From positions 1-42,347 of the forward strand of contig CAINGB010000027.1 in the NCBI GenBank assembly GCA_903848275.1: a DNA stretch of 42,347 nt, written 5' to 3'. Each line of letters starts with the position of its first letter. The first letter of the stretch is position 1. Positions 35,373 to 42,245 of this stretch are shown here, piece by piece. The position numbers were made by a program, and so were the translations under genes. This stretch comes from Candidatus Uhrbacteria bacterium (GTDB taxonomy: Bacteria > Patescibacteriota > Patescibacteriia > UBA9934). Under the pieces are notes generated by a model. The model had not been told where the DNA came from, did no database searches, and was given only the letters and a program-made list of their open reading frames with translations.

Positions 35373-36578
35373 ATGTCTTTAACTCCAGTCATCTCTGTTA
35401 GCGACTACCTAGGCCTCATCAACCTCGCCTTGGGCACCATCCCTGAGGAAGTTGTCGTCGAAGGCGAAGTCGTGGAGTACAAAGTTAGCCAAGGCAAGTG
35501 GATTAACTTCGACTTGAAAGACGAAAAGGCCGACGCCAAAATCAGCTGCTTCGCTACTATCTTTCAGTTGACGACGCCTCTGGCCAGCGGCATGCGTGTC
35601 CAAGCTCGTGGTTACGCCAAAGTTTTCGAACGCTTCGGCAAACTCTCCTTCAACGTGGAAGAAGTCACGCCAGTGGGGGAGGGCGCACTCCAAAAAGCCT
35701 ACCAACTCCTCAAAGCCAAGCTCCAAGCCGAGGGTCTCTTCGACGCTCCTCGCAAACGCGCCTTGCCCAAATTCCCGGGCACCATCGGCCTCATCACCTC
35801 CCGTGAGGCAGCCGCTTACGGCGACTTCCTGCGCATCCTTAACAATCGTTGGCGCGGCGTCACCGTCGTCCATTGCCCCGTCACCGTGCAAGGCAAATCC
35901 GCCGTGGCCGAAATCCTGGCCGCCTTTGCCGCCTTCAACGCGCTCCCACCAGTTGAGCGCCCGGACGTCATCGTCTTAACTCGCGGCGGTGGCAGCCTCG
36001 AAGATTTGCACGCCTTTAACGATGAACAAGTTGCTCGCGCCGTCTTTGGCAGCGCTGTTCCGGTGGTGGTCGGCGTTGGTCATGAGCGCGACGAATCTCT
36101 GTGCGACTTCGTGGCCGACGTCCGCGCTTCAACGCCGAGTAACGCCGCTGAACGTGTCGTACCAGATCATCTGGAAATCGAACGCGGTCTCACCTCAGAC
36201 ATCGATCGCCTCACCATGCAGCTCGAACGCACGCTCGAACGCCGCCACAATAACATCGACTACGCCGTCCGCGTCATCGATCGCTTCATGAGCGACAAAA
36301 CGCCGCAAGTCAACCGTATGGCGGAAGTCATCGATCAGCGCTTCTCCTTCTTGCTCAGCACCCGTGTCGCTCGCCTCACCTCGGCGGAAAAATTCTTGGC
36401 TAGCGTCGACCCCCAGCGTGTGCTGCAACGCGGCTACTCAATCGTTCGGCATCGTGGTAATGTACTCCGCGACGCCAGCAACTTGGCAGATGGCGACCTG
36501 TTGCGCCTCCAATTTGCTCACGGTGAAGTTGACGCGGTAGCTAAAACAAGCGGCAAAATTCAAGATAAATTGCTCTAA
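35373..36578 (+). CDS. xseA: Exodeoxyribonuclease VII large subunit
   Basis: 401 residues. An N-terminal OB fold (VVVEGEVVEYKVSQGKWINFDLKD) precedes the catalytic core with IGLITSREAAAYGDFLRIL, RGGGSLEDLHAFNDE and VGVGHERDESLCDFVADVRASTPSNAAE. A helical C-terminus follows. With XseB it degrades single-stranded DNA to oligonucleotides. First of three tightly packed genes. Confidence 0.95.
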   Translation: MSLTPVISVSDYLGLINLALGTIPEEVVVEGEVVEYKVSQGKWINFDLKDEKADAKISCFATIFQLTTPLASGMRVQARGYAKVFERFGKLSFNVEEVTPVGEGALQKAYQLLKAKLQAEGLFDAPRKRALPKFPGTIGLITSREAAAYGDFLRILNNRWRGVTVVHCPVTVQGKSAVAEILAAFAAFNALPPVERPDVIVLTRGGGSLEDLHAFNDEQVARAVFGSAVPVVVGVGHERDESLCDFVADVRASTPSNAAERVVPDHLEIERGLTSDIDRLTMQLERTLERRHNNIDYAVRVIDRFMSDKTPQVNRMAEVIDQRFSFLLSTRVARLTSAEKFLASVDPQRVLQRGYSIVRHRGNVLRDASNLADGDLLRLQFAHGEVDAVAKTSGKIQDKLL

Positions 36579-36581
36579 TCT

Positions 36582-36779
36582 ATGAGTAAGAAACCAACTT
36601 TCTCCGCAGCCTTTGCTGAACTCGAAGCCATCACCGAATGGTTCGAAACCGGTGAGGTGGACCTTGACGAAGGCCTTAAAAAATTTGAGCGTGGCCTCGA
36701 GCTGGCCCAAATTTGCAAAGCCAAATTGGCCGACGTGGAAAATAAAGTTATCGAGCTTAAACAAAAATTTAGCGCTTAG
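36582..36779 (+). CDS. xseB: Exodeoxyribonuclease VII small subunit
   Basis: 65 residues. SFAAFAELEAI-type start (TFSAAFAELEAITEWFE), then GEVDLDEGLKKFERGLELAQICKAKL, the standard XseB helix pair. It follows xseA by 3 nt and forms the multi-copy regulatory part of the enzyme. Confidence 0.93.
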   Translation: MSKKPTFSAAFAELEAITEWFETGEVDLDEGLKKFERGLELAQICKAKLADVENKVIELKQKFSA

Positions 36780-36782
36780 CTT

Positions 36783-37139
36783 ATGAAATTTCTTCTCAAG
36801 TGGCTCATCAACGCCATCGCCCTGATTGCCATCACCAAACTGGTAGCCGGTTTTCACGTTGACACTTTCTACAGCGCCCTCATCGCCGCCCTCGTCATTG
36901 GCCTCTTGAACGCTCTCATCCGCCCTGTCCTTATCCTCCTCACTCTTCCCGTCAGCATTATCACTCTCGGTCTCTTCACTTTCGTCATCAACGCCTTGCT
37001 CATCTGGTTCACCTCGAGCATCGTCAAAGGTTTCTCGGTCGACGGTTTCTGGCCCGCTCTCATGGCCGCCCTCATTCTCTGGGCCGTTAGCACTGTTACT
37101 AGCTGGGCCATGCACCGAGACACGCCAGTTCGCACATAA
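36783..37139 (+). CDS. Phage-holin-4-like small membrane protein
   Basis: 118 residues, four membrane segments. LLKWLINAIALIAITKLVAGFHV and LNALIRPVLILLTLPVSIITLGLFTFVINALLIW match the widespread Phage_holin_4_2 (YvlD-like) family. Despite the name these are usually chromosomal genes of unknown function. It follows xseB by 3 nt and ends the operon. Confidence 0.88.
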   Translation: MKFLLKWLINAIALIAITKLVAGFHVDTFYSALIAALVIGLLNALIRPVLILLTLPVSIITLGLFTFVINALLIWFTSSIVKGFSVDGFWPALMAALILWAVSTVTSWAMHRDTPVRT

Positions 37140-37141
37140 TC

Positions 37142-37166
37142 AGGGGCTTCGGCCCCTTTAATTTTA
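37142..37166 (+). terminator. Terminator after the xse operon
   Basis: AGGGGC-TTCG-GCCCCT followed by TTAATTTTA. Confidence 0.8.
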
Positions 37167-37170
37167 CTTT
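37165..37170 (+). promoter_or_regulatory. -10 box, leaderless-type
   Basis: TACTTT lies 8 nt before ATG 37179. Confidence 0.4.
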
Positions 37171-37178
37171 GCTTTATT

Positions 37179-37889
37179 ATGCCGCACCTGAAACTAGCCG
37201 CCAAAGAACCAATCGTTATTTCGCTCGGCGGTTCGCTGATTGTCCCCGACGGTGGCCCCGACATCAAATTTCTCACGGCTTTTCGTAAATACGTTCTCGA
37301 CCTCGTCAAGGGCGGCCACAAAATCGTCATCGTTTGCGGTGGCGGCAAAACCGCTCGTCATTACATCAATGCGGCGAGCGAGGTGATGGACGCTATCGAC
37401 CCCGAAGATTTGGACTGGCTAGGTATTCATGCCACCCGCTTGAACGCTCACCTCCTCCGCACCTTATTCCGCGCTGTCGCTCATCCGAACGTCATCAAAC
37501 ATCCTATGCGGACGCCTCGTCACTGGAACGAGAAAGTCCTCGTTGCTGCCGGCTGGAAGCCAGGTTGGAGTACGGACTATGTGGCTTGTCGTATTGCCGG
37601 ACTCATGAAAGTTAAACACATTATCAACGCTAGCAACATCGAATACGTCTACACGGCGGATCCTCGCACCGATAAAACCGCTACCATCGTCAAGGAAATG
37701 ACCTGGCACGACTATCGCCACATGGTCGGCAATGAGTGGTCACCCGGTCTCTCCGCCCCGTTCGACCCCGTCGCCTCAAAATACTGTTCTCGTCACGACA
37801 TCGCAGTCGCCATCGTCGACGGCCGTAACCTCTCGAACCTCGCGCAAGTTATTGACGGCGCAGACTTCAGGGGAACATTGTTATCTTAG
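37179..37889 (+). CDS. pyrH: UMP kinase, archaeal-type amino acid kinase fold
   Basis: 236 residues. PIVISLGGSLIVPDGGPD and IVIVCGGGKTARHYI give the nucleotide-binding N-terminus. Near the middle, STDYVACRIAGLMKVKHIINASNIEYVYTADPRTDKTA is the amino-acid-kinase signature. The short form and the spacing resemble archaeal UMP kinases, which CPR genomes often carry instead of the usual bacterial type. It phosphorylates UMP to UDP and fits metabolically with pyrG in this window. Confidence 0.85.
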   Translation: MPHLKLAAKEPIVISLGGSLIVPDGGPDIKFLTAFRKYVLDLVKGGHKIVIVCGGGKTARHYINAASEVMDAIDPEDLDWLGIHATRLNAHLLRTLFRAVAHPNVIKHPMRTPRHWNEKVLVAAGWKPGWSTDYVACRIAGLMKVKHIINASNIEYVYTADPRTDKTATIVKEMTWHDYRHMVGNEWSPGLSAPFDPVASKYCSRHDIAVAIVDGRNLSNLAQVIDGADFRGTLLS

Positions 37890-37900
37890 TACGTCAACGA

Positions 37901-38022
37901 AGACGAGTGGGATGTCCCTTTCGTCGACCGAGGGACGCGCATTTTGGTGGCGATATTTCACTCAAGTAGTAAATATCGATCGTCAAAATGCCCGACCGAG
38001 TAAGAAAGGGACTCCCCGAGTC
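37901..38022 (+). ncRNA. Long hairpin, candidate RNA or MITE-like palindrome
   Basis: After pyrH there are about 170 bases without a gene. The outer arms GGGATGTCCCTTTC (37909-37922) and GAAAGGGACTCCCC (38004-38017) pair with one mismatch zone. The inner arms GCATTTTG/CAAAATGC and CGATATTT/AAATATCG pair perfectly. CGACCGAG occurs on both sides as a direct repeat. It may be a 3' end structure of pyrH, a small RNA, or a remnant of a palindromic element. Confidence 0.5.
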
Positions 38023-38060
38023 TGAAGTTGATCGCAGAGTTGACGAATTCGTTGAATCAA

Positions 38061-38088
38061 AAAACCCGTGAAATTAATCACGGGTTTT
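38061..38088. terminator. Bidirectional terminator between pyrH and the minus-strand cluster
   Basis: AAAACCCGTGA/TCACGGGTTTT with a 6-nt loop. On the minus strand the run continues as TTTTTTGAT, the same ending as the other cluster terminator. Confidence 0.88.
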
Positions 38089-38136
38089 ATGATTTGTGTT
38101 CGACCCGGCCCGAGAGACCGTGTCGAACAGCCGGCT

Positions 38137-38415
38137 CTAGTCCCACATCCACCCAGGCATAGGCGGTGGCTTCATCGACTCGGCGATTGCCTCGACAATC
38201 ACTTCACGCAGACCGAGCGAAGAAGCTGGGTGGCTCCGCATGTCCTCGATGAGTTTGGTTAGCTGGACCTTGAGTTGATTCACTTGGCTGGCTTTGCCTG
38301 ACGAGCCGACGCGGATGAAGTTCTTGTTGGTGCTGTGGCTCCGGTCGCCGAAGTCCACAGTGGCGAATTGCCAGCCATCATCAGTGATTTGTACGAACAA
38401 AATGTAGGTTCGCAT
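38137..38415 (-). CDS. Small hypothetical protein H of the SD-type cluster
   Basis: 92 residues. The N-terminus RTYILFVQITDDGWQFATVDFGD looks like a beta-hairpin and recalls protein B of the same cluster (FTDGWETATLSFYNE). A helical part (LREVIVEAIAESM) and a Pro/Trp end follow. The start ATG 38415 is fixed by a perfect AGGAGGT site 4 nt upstream; the longer track start is wrong. It lies downstream of double-hairpin element 1 and upstream of the terminator. Function unknown. Confidence 0.75.
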   Translation of the reverse strand: MRTYILFVQITDDGWQFATVDFGDRSHSTNKNFIRVGSSGKASQVNQLKVQLTKLIEDMRSHPASSLGLREVIVEAIAESMKPPPMPGWMWD

Positions 38416-38440
38416 GGGTACCTCCTGTTCATTGTGTAGT

Positions 38441-38520
38441 GCCCTCGCAGTCCTCGACGACATAACTCGTCAAAAATTATGAGGGCACCAGCAATCGTTT
38501 TCACGACTGCCAGTACGGGG
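38441..38520 (-). ncRNA. Intercistronic double-hairpin element 1
   Basis: Between genes G and H. Hairpin A (38488-38513) has a CTGGCAGTCGT/ACGATTGCTGG stem with a GAAA loop. Hairpin B (38441-38486) is closed by GCCCTC/GAGGGC. Both are also present in elements 2-5 with changed but pairing bases. Confidence 0.8.
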
Positions 38521-38556
38521 CGACGGGGAAGAGCCTTCCCTCATCGCGAGTCGGCA

Positions 38557-39072
38557 CTAGCTCTCGTCGCCGAGCCAAGCCGGGTTCGGCTCGATGTCGA
38601 ACTCGTCGTCCTGGTCAACATTGGTACTGACCTGGCTGACGGCATCGCTGTCATCCTCGTCTGCCTCCGCAATATCGTCACCGTTACTGATCGGCTCGCG
38701 CCAGTCAGCACCCTGCCACTCATTGCGGTGCGGGACGTCGAGGCGCAGCTCAATGTCGCTGGCCACGATGTAGTCGTCAAGCATCTGGTTCTGCACAGCC
38801 TCCTTCTTGGTGACGATGAGGGAGTGCCCATTGGCCTCGGAGATGCAGAGCAGCCCCAGTTGGCTCAATTTCGGGCAGCTGTCGAGCGGCATCCACTCCC
38901 CAGTTGTCCTGCTGAAGAAGCCGATCGCTGTCTCATTCTCGGCATCATCAAACAATGTGAAGAAAATCTCGTGCTCTGGCAACGCGACATCGGCGAACCG
39001 ATGGGCTGCGAACAGAACGATGGCGGCCTGGGCGGCTTCGGTGGGGGAGAGGGATTTGTCGGGGAAGAACAT
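38557..39072 (-). CDS. Hypothetical acidic protein G of the SD-type cluster
   Basis: 171 residues. A predicted alpha/beta N-terminal part (TEAAQAAIVLFAAHRFADVALPE, then EIFFTLFDDAENETAIGFF and GEWMPLD) resembles protein A in order and spacing of hydrophobic and Trp-Pro residues. The C-terminal third is strongly acidic and ends in EFDIEPNPAWLGDES, nearly shared with protein F. ATG 39072 has an SD (CGGAG, 8-9 nt). The leader begins at a consensus promoter. Plus-strand ORFs drawn here are shadows. Confidence 0.75.
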   Translation of the reverse strand: MFFPDKSLSPTEAAQAAIVLFAAHRFADVALPEHEIFFTLFDDAENETAIGFFSRTTGEWMPLDSCPKLSQLGLLCISEANGHSLIVTKKEAVQNQMLDDYIVASDIELRLDVPHRNEWQGADWREPISNGDDIAEADEDDSDAVSQVSTNVDQDDEFDIEPNPAWLGDES

Positions 39073-39129
39073 GAGGGCGCACTCCGGTTGGGGGGAAAGA
39101 GACTCCGCGACATGCGGTGACTCGCGAAA

Positions 39130-39158
39130 AATATAATAAAAAAAAGCGGTTTTGTCAA
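39130..39158 (-). promoter_or_regulatory. Promoter for gene G, TTGACA-N17-TATATT
   Basis: The minus-strand -35 is at 39153-39158 and the -10 at 39130-39135, with an eight-T spacer run. TTTCGCGAGTC follows, as in the gene F promoter. Confidence 0.85.
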
Positions 39159-39186
39159 TCAAAGACGGCATCTTGGTCTAGCTAGT

Positions 39187-39260
39187 GTCCTCGCAATCCT
39201 CGAAAATTCCTTCCAGGATTATGGGGGCACCGGCAACTCTTGCGAGCTGCTGGTACGGGG
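39187..39260 (-). ncRNA. Intercistronic double-hairpin element 2
   Basis: Just after the stop of gene F and before the gene G promoter. Hairpin A pairs CCAGCAGCTC with GAGTTGCCGG around GCAA. Hairpin B is closed by GTCCTC/GGGGGC with weaker inner pairing (AATCC/GGATT). It and element 1 share extra flanking sequence GTACGGGGCGACGGGG. Confidence 0.75.
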
Positions 39261-39295
39261 CGACGGGGAGGCGCACTCCCTGGTCGCAAGGTCGA

Positions 39296-39805
39296 CTAGT
39301 CGTCGTCGCCGAGCCAGACGGGATCTGACTCGAGGTCGAAATAGTCGCTGTCGAAGAAGCCGCCGAGGCTGTTCGGGTTGGTCTGACTGGCGAACCAGCC
39401 GGACTTGTCGAGCCCAAGGCAGGGATCGAAGGAGTCGATCACGGCCTCGTCAGCGATGTCCTGGTCGGTCTTCTCGATCTCGTCATCGAACAAAGCCAGA
39501 ACATCCTCATCCTCACCGAGCGTATCGGCAACGGTGTCGCGATCCCAGGCTGGCAGCGTGGTCACGAGGAGATCGACGCAGCGCTTGCTGACGCCGATAT
39601 TGGTCGGGTCGTCGTGGTCATCCTCCTCGGTGCTGAACGTTGAGACGTTGCTGGCAAGGAGGGGAGCATCAGGCTTCAGGTTTGGCACGTCAGGGGACGT
39701 CTCGGTGATGTAGATGTACAAGCAGCCGCGCGGCAGGAAGTCGATGTCGTCATGGGATGTGATGATGGCGGGGGGGTGTTCAGGGGGACTGGCGGGGGTG
39801 AACAT
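39296..39805 (-). CDS. Hypothetical acidic protein F of the SD-type cluster
   Basis: 169 residues, very rich in Asp and Glu, with Pro-rich N-terminus. The C-terminal end YFDLESDPVWLGDDD matches the end of protein G. No known domain. ATG 39805 has GGAG 8 nt upstream (TTGGAGTACGTTCA-ATG); the longer track start includes the promoter and is wrong. An acidic tail with a conserved Trp could be a binding motif; that is inference. Confidence 0.72.
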   Translation of the reverse strand: MFTPASPPEHPPAIITSHDDIDFLPRGCLYIYITETSPDVPNLKPDAPLLASNVSTFSTEEDDHDDPTNIGVSKRCVDLLVTTLPAWDRDTVADTLGEDEDVLALFDDEIEKTDQDIADEAVIDSFDPCLGLDKSGWFASQTNPNSLGGFFDSDYFDLESDPVWLGDDD

Positions 39806-39859
39806 TGAACGTACTCCAACTTGGAAAGAGACGCAGCGGAACTGCAGCGACTCGCGAAA

Positions 39860-39888
39860 ATAATAGCAAAAAAAGACGTTTTTGTCAA
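39860..39888 (-). promoter_or_regulatory. Promoter for gene F, TTGACA-N17-TATTAT
   Basis: The -35 is at 39883-39888 and the -10 at 39860-39865. T7GC lies directly before TATTAT, and TTTCGCGAGTC follows. Confidence 0.88.
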
Positions 39889-39907
39889 TGTAATTAGTCA
39901 CAAATCA

Positions 39908-39940
39908 AAAAACCAGTGGGAGAGAGATCCACTGGTCTTT
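39908..39940 (-). terminator. Terminator of the A-E unit
   Basis: ACCAGTGG/CCACTGGT stem; on the minus strand TTTTTTGAT follows. A small hairpin CCGACT-TCGT-AGTCGG (39951-39966) precedes it. Layout matches the 38061 terminator. Confidence 0.88.
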
Positions 39941-40004
39941 TGAATTGTGCCCGACTTCGTAGTCGGACACCGGTTTGCCACGTCGGTCAAGACTGACTAT
40001 GGCG

Positions 40005-40298
40005 CTACGCCTGCGGCACGAGATTGATCCTCATGATGACCGGCGGCGGACGACGTTGATGGAGGGCCATGATCGCCTCGTTGACGATGTCCTGCAGGTT
40101 ACCTCCGCGCTGCTTGGCGCGACGTTGCCTGATGTCGTTCACGATCTCACGCTCGATGGCCGCCACGGCGAAGAAGTCGCGCGTGACATAGGCCTGCTTC
40201 ATCTTCAGGCCCGGCAGAGCGTCCGGCAAGATGTTGGCGTACGAGTGGATGGCCAGGATGCCACCCTCGAAGGTGGCCAGGTAGATGATCCAGGGCAT
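40005..40298 (-). CDS. Small hypothetical protein E of the SD-type cluster
   Basis: 97 residues. MPWIIYLATFEGGILAIHSY at the start looks beta-rich. A helical, basic C-terminal part (EREIVNDIRQRRAKQRGG, LQDIVNEAIMALHQRRPP) follows. Not recognised. ATG 40298 has a perfect AGGAGGT 5 nt upstream; this SD overlaps the stop codon of gene D, so D and E are translationally coupled and there is no hairpin element between them. Confidence 0.75.
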   Translation of the reverse strand: MPWIIYLATFEGGILAIHSYANILPDALPGLKMKQAYVTRDFFAVAAIEREIVNDIRQRRAKQRGGNLQDIVNEAIMALHQRRPPPVIMRINLVPQA

Positions 40299-40308
40299 GG
40301 CTGACCTC

Positions 40309-40518
40309 CTAGTAGCGGAAGTTGACGTGACGGCCACCGCGCCGGGCCGCCTGGGCCTGAGCCGCGACGTCGGCCGGACCGGGGACGTAGCTGTCGTCCG
40401 GCTCGTACTCGTCGCCCTCCTCGAGCCAGTCCTCGCTGTCGCACATCAGGTGCACGGCGAGGAGCATGGTGGAACGGAGCAGATCATCTGCTCGCAGTTG
40501 GGTCTGGGTAGAAGACAT
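40309..40518 (-). CDS. Small hypothetical protein D of the SD-type cluster
   Basis: 69 residues, acidic middle (SEDWLEEGDEYEPDDSYVPG) and basic end (AARRGGRHVNFRY). No family recognised. ATG 40518 has AGAGGT 7 nt upstream. Its leader contains GCATACAGCGTTGTACCA, almost repeated before gene C. It lies downstream of element 3. Confidence 0.7.
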   Translation of the reverse strand: MSSTQTQLRADDLLRSTMLLAVHLMCDSEDWLEEGDEYEPDDSYVPGPADVAAQAQAARRGGRHVNFRY

Positions 40519-40558
40519 GAGATGTACCTCTTGGTTTTGGTACAACGCTGTATGCGCT

Positions 40559-40632
40559 GCCCTCGCAATTCTCGAATTACTTCGAGAACTCTGAGGGCAC
40601 CAGCAATCACGTTCGACGTGACTGCCGTGCGG
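40559..40632 (-). ncRNA. Intercistronic double-hairpin element 3
   Basis: Between genes C and D. Hairpin A: GCAGTCACG/CGTGATTGC around TCGAA. Hairpin B: GCCCTC/GAGGGC, a small conserved internal loop, then TTCTCGAA/TTCGAGAA around GTAA. The clearest copy. Confidence 0.82.
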
Positions 40633-40654
40633 GCCGCAGGACGAACTCCTGTGG

Positions 40655-41125
40655 CTATTGTACGGAACGGGACCCAGGGCCGTAAAGCTCGCGCTGGATG
40701 AGCTGAACCTCGTCGAGTTCGCTGTCGTCCTCGCCCGGCAGGAGTGCTCGCAGCAGCTGTTCCTGCTGCTCCCTCACCAAATCCTCAGCCTCGAGCTCGG
40801 CCTCGGTCTCCAGGTGGTAGCGCTGCTCGGCGAAGAAGTCGGTGGCGACCAACCGCAGTTCAGTGATCGGCAAGTTGCCCCGCTTGCCACCCATTTTGCT
40901 CATCACCCAGATCTTGAAGGCCTCGTCCTCGAACGTGAGGCTGAGGCTCTCCAGGTCGAAGGTGTAGACGATCCGGCGGACATTCTTGCCGGCCAGCTTG
41001 ACCGCGAAGGTCGCGATGGCCAGCTCGGCACCGGGGCTGACGCTGAGCTTGCGCTTGCTCCGCGGCTCGATGTCGAACCGCAAGTTGGGCGGCGGGGACT
41101 GAAAAAGCTTCTGTGTGATGGTCAT
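40655..41125 (-). CDS. Hypothetical protein C of the SD-type cluster
   Basis: 156 residues. Central part (LAIATFAVKLAGKNVRRIVYTF, then LESLSLTFEDEAFKIWVMS) has the same order of helix, strands, acidic turn and Trp as proteins A and B. A Glu-rich helical C-terminus (ETEAELEAEDLVREQQEQLL) follows. ATG 41125 has AGAGGT 4 nt upstream. Function unknown. Confidence 0.75.
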   Translation of the reverse strand: MTITQKLFQSPPPNLRFDIEPRSKRKLSVSPGAELAIATFAVKLAGKNVRRIVYTFDLESLSLTFEDEAFKIWVMSKMGGKRGNLPITELRLVATDFFAEQRYHLETEAELEAEDLVREQQEQLLRALLPGEDDSELDEVQLIQRELYGPGSRSVQ

Positions 41126-41161
41126 GTTTACCTCTTGGTTTGGCACAACGCTGTATGCGAT

Positions 41162-41234
41162 GCCCTCGCAATCCTCGAATCACTTCTAGAACTCTGAGGG
41201 TACCGCCGGCCGAATGTGAGTTCGACCGGAGGGT
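41162..41234 (-). ncRNA. Intercistronic double-hairpin element 4
   Basis: Between genes B and C. Hairpin A pairs CCGGTCGAA with TTCGGCCGG, fully different bases from element 3 but still paired. Hairpin B: TACCCTC/GAGGGCA closing pairs (one G-T) and the same AGAGTT and GATTGC internal loop strands. Confidence 0.8.
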
Positions 41235-41273
41235 ACGAGCTGAAAGACGAAACTCTTTCAGCTATAGTCACGA

Positions 41274-41678
41274 CTACTCGTCACTGCCCGAGCTGTAGCA
41301 GACGCCGATGAGCTCGTCCAAACCGAGCAAACGACGTGTCTTGTTGACCTGGGCGTTGTAGTCAGCCGCCGATTCATGTCTGATGACCTCGCGCATGCTC
41401 TCGATGAGGCAGCCGCCACTGTCGCCGGCCAGCCTCGAGGCCACGAGCCCCAACGCCGTCACGCCGACGCAGTGCTCGTTGCTGCCGACGGGCCAGCGGT
41501 CCTGCTCGGCCTCGTTGTAGAACGACAGCGTGGCGGTCTCCCAGCCGTCGGTGAAGTTCAGATAGAACATCACGTAGGGCCAGCTGCGGTACATCCTCGC
41601 GACGTGTGCCGTGATGACGGCCCGGGCGGCGATGGTGGTGATGACGTTGTTCAAGTTTCCGACAATGATCTGGGCCAT
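41274..41678 (-). CDS. Hypothetical protein B of the SD-type cluster
   Basis: 134 residues. The middle, VARMYRSWPYVMFYLNF followed by WETATLSFYNEAEQDRWPVGSN, aligns by eye with VAKKYEQLREISYELVY and DSLKFYDRAGNPLWLPISN of protein A. Three cysteines. ATG 41678 has AGAGGT 5 nt upstream. It lies between elements 5 and 4. Confidence 0.75.
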   Translation of the reverse strand: MAQIIVGNLNNVITTIAARAVITAHVARMYRSWPYVMFYLNFTDGWETATLSFYNEAEQDRWPVGSNEHCVGVTALGLVASRLAGDSGGCLIESMREVIRHESAADYNAQVNKTRRLLGLDELIGVCYSSGSDE

Positions 41679-41724
41679 GAAAAACCTCTGGGTTGAGTGT
41701 TGTTTGTTAGAGCAGTTTATGGCT

Positions 41725-41800
41725 GCCCCCGCAATCTTCGAAACTCAGTTCGAAAACTCTGGGGGCACCGGCAGCGAATTTCTTCACTGCCGGCACGGGG
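41725..41800 (-). ncRNA. Intercistronic double-hairpin element 5
   Basis: Between genes A and B. Hairpin A (41768-41793) is an 11-bp CCGGCAGTGAA/TTCGCTGCCGG stem. Hairpin B is closed by GCCCCC/GGGGGC where element 3 has GCCCTC/GAGGGC, a covarying change, with TTCGAA/TTCGAA inside. Confidence 0.82.
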
Positions 41801-41831
41801 TACATCACGTCGTGCGCGAACGACTATGGAG

Positions 41832-42185
41832 CTACGCGGCCAGCTTCTCATCGACGTACTCGAAAGCACCAGCTTCGTCGGCCTCGTCAAGCGTGCAGAT
41901 GAAGTAGCTGCCGTCGCGGTCGGTCCAGGCCGCGAGCTCGAGCGACTCGAGAATCAGCGTCCAGGCAGGGATGCCCTTGTTGCTGATCGGCAGCCACAGC
42001 GGGTTGCCAGCTCGGTCGTAGAACTTGAGGCTGTCGGCGTTCGGGTCCTCCTCGTTGTAGACCAGCTCGTAGCTGATCTCGCGGAGCTGCTCGTACTTCT
42101 TGGCGACGAACTCGGCGATGATCTGCTTGGCGGCCGGGGTGGGGAGCAGGAAGTCGGCGTGGGTGATGATCTGGGTGATTTTCAT
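41832..42185 (-). CDS. Hypothetical protein A, first gene of the SD-type cluster
   Basis: 117 residues. A helix (AAKQIIAEFVAKKYEQL), strands YELVYNEED and SLKFYDRAGNPLWLPISN, then a second half with a Trp-rich helix (PAWTLILESLELAAWTDRDG) and an acidic end. No family recognised; seems paralogous to B, C and G. ATG 42185 has GAGGT 5 nt upstream; the track's longer start is not needed. The promoter lies 60 nt further up. Confidence 0.75.
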   Translation of the reverse strand: MKITQIITHADFLLPTPAAKQIIAEFVAKKYEQLREISYELVYNEEDPNADSLKFYDRAGNPLWLPISNKGIPAWTLILESLELAAWTDRDGSYFICTLDEADEAGAFEYVDEKLAA

Positions 42186-42245
42186 GACAAACCTCGTTTG
42201 GCAGGGGGTGGATTTCTCGAGCACCGCAGGGGATACTCGCTGCTA

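Noticed and set aside
38479-39120. Plus-strand ORFs across 38.5-42.3 kb
   Set aside because: Consensus promoters, SD sites, terminators and RNA elements all support the minus strand; plus-strand ORFs have none of these.
38441-41800. Integron gene-cassette array with attC sites
   Set aside because: Small genes each followed by a palindrome look cassette-like, but I find no GTTRRRY/RYYYAAC core pairs and no integrase in the window, and the units have internal promoters and shared leaders.
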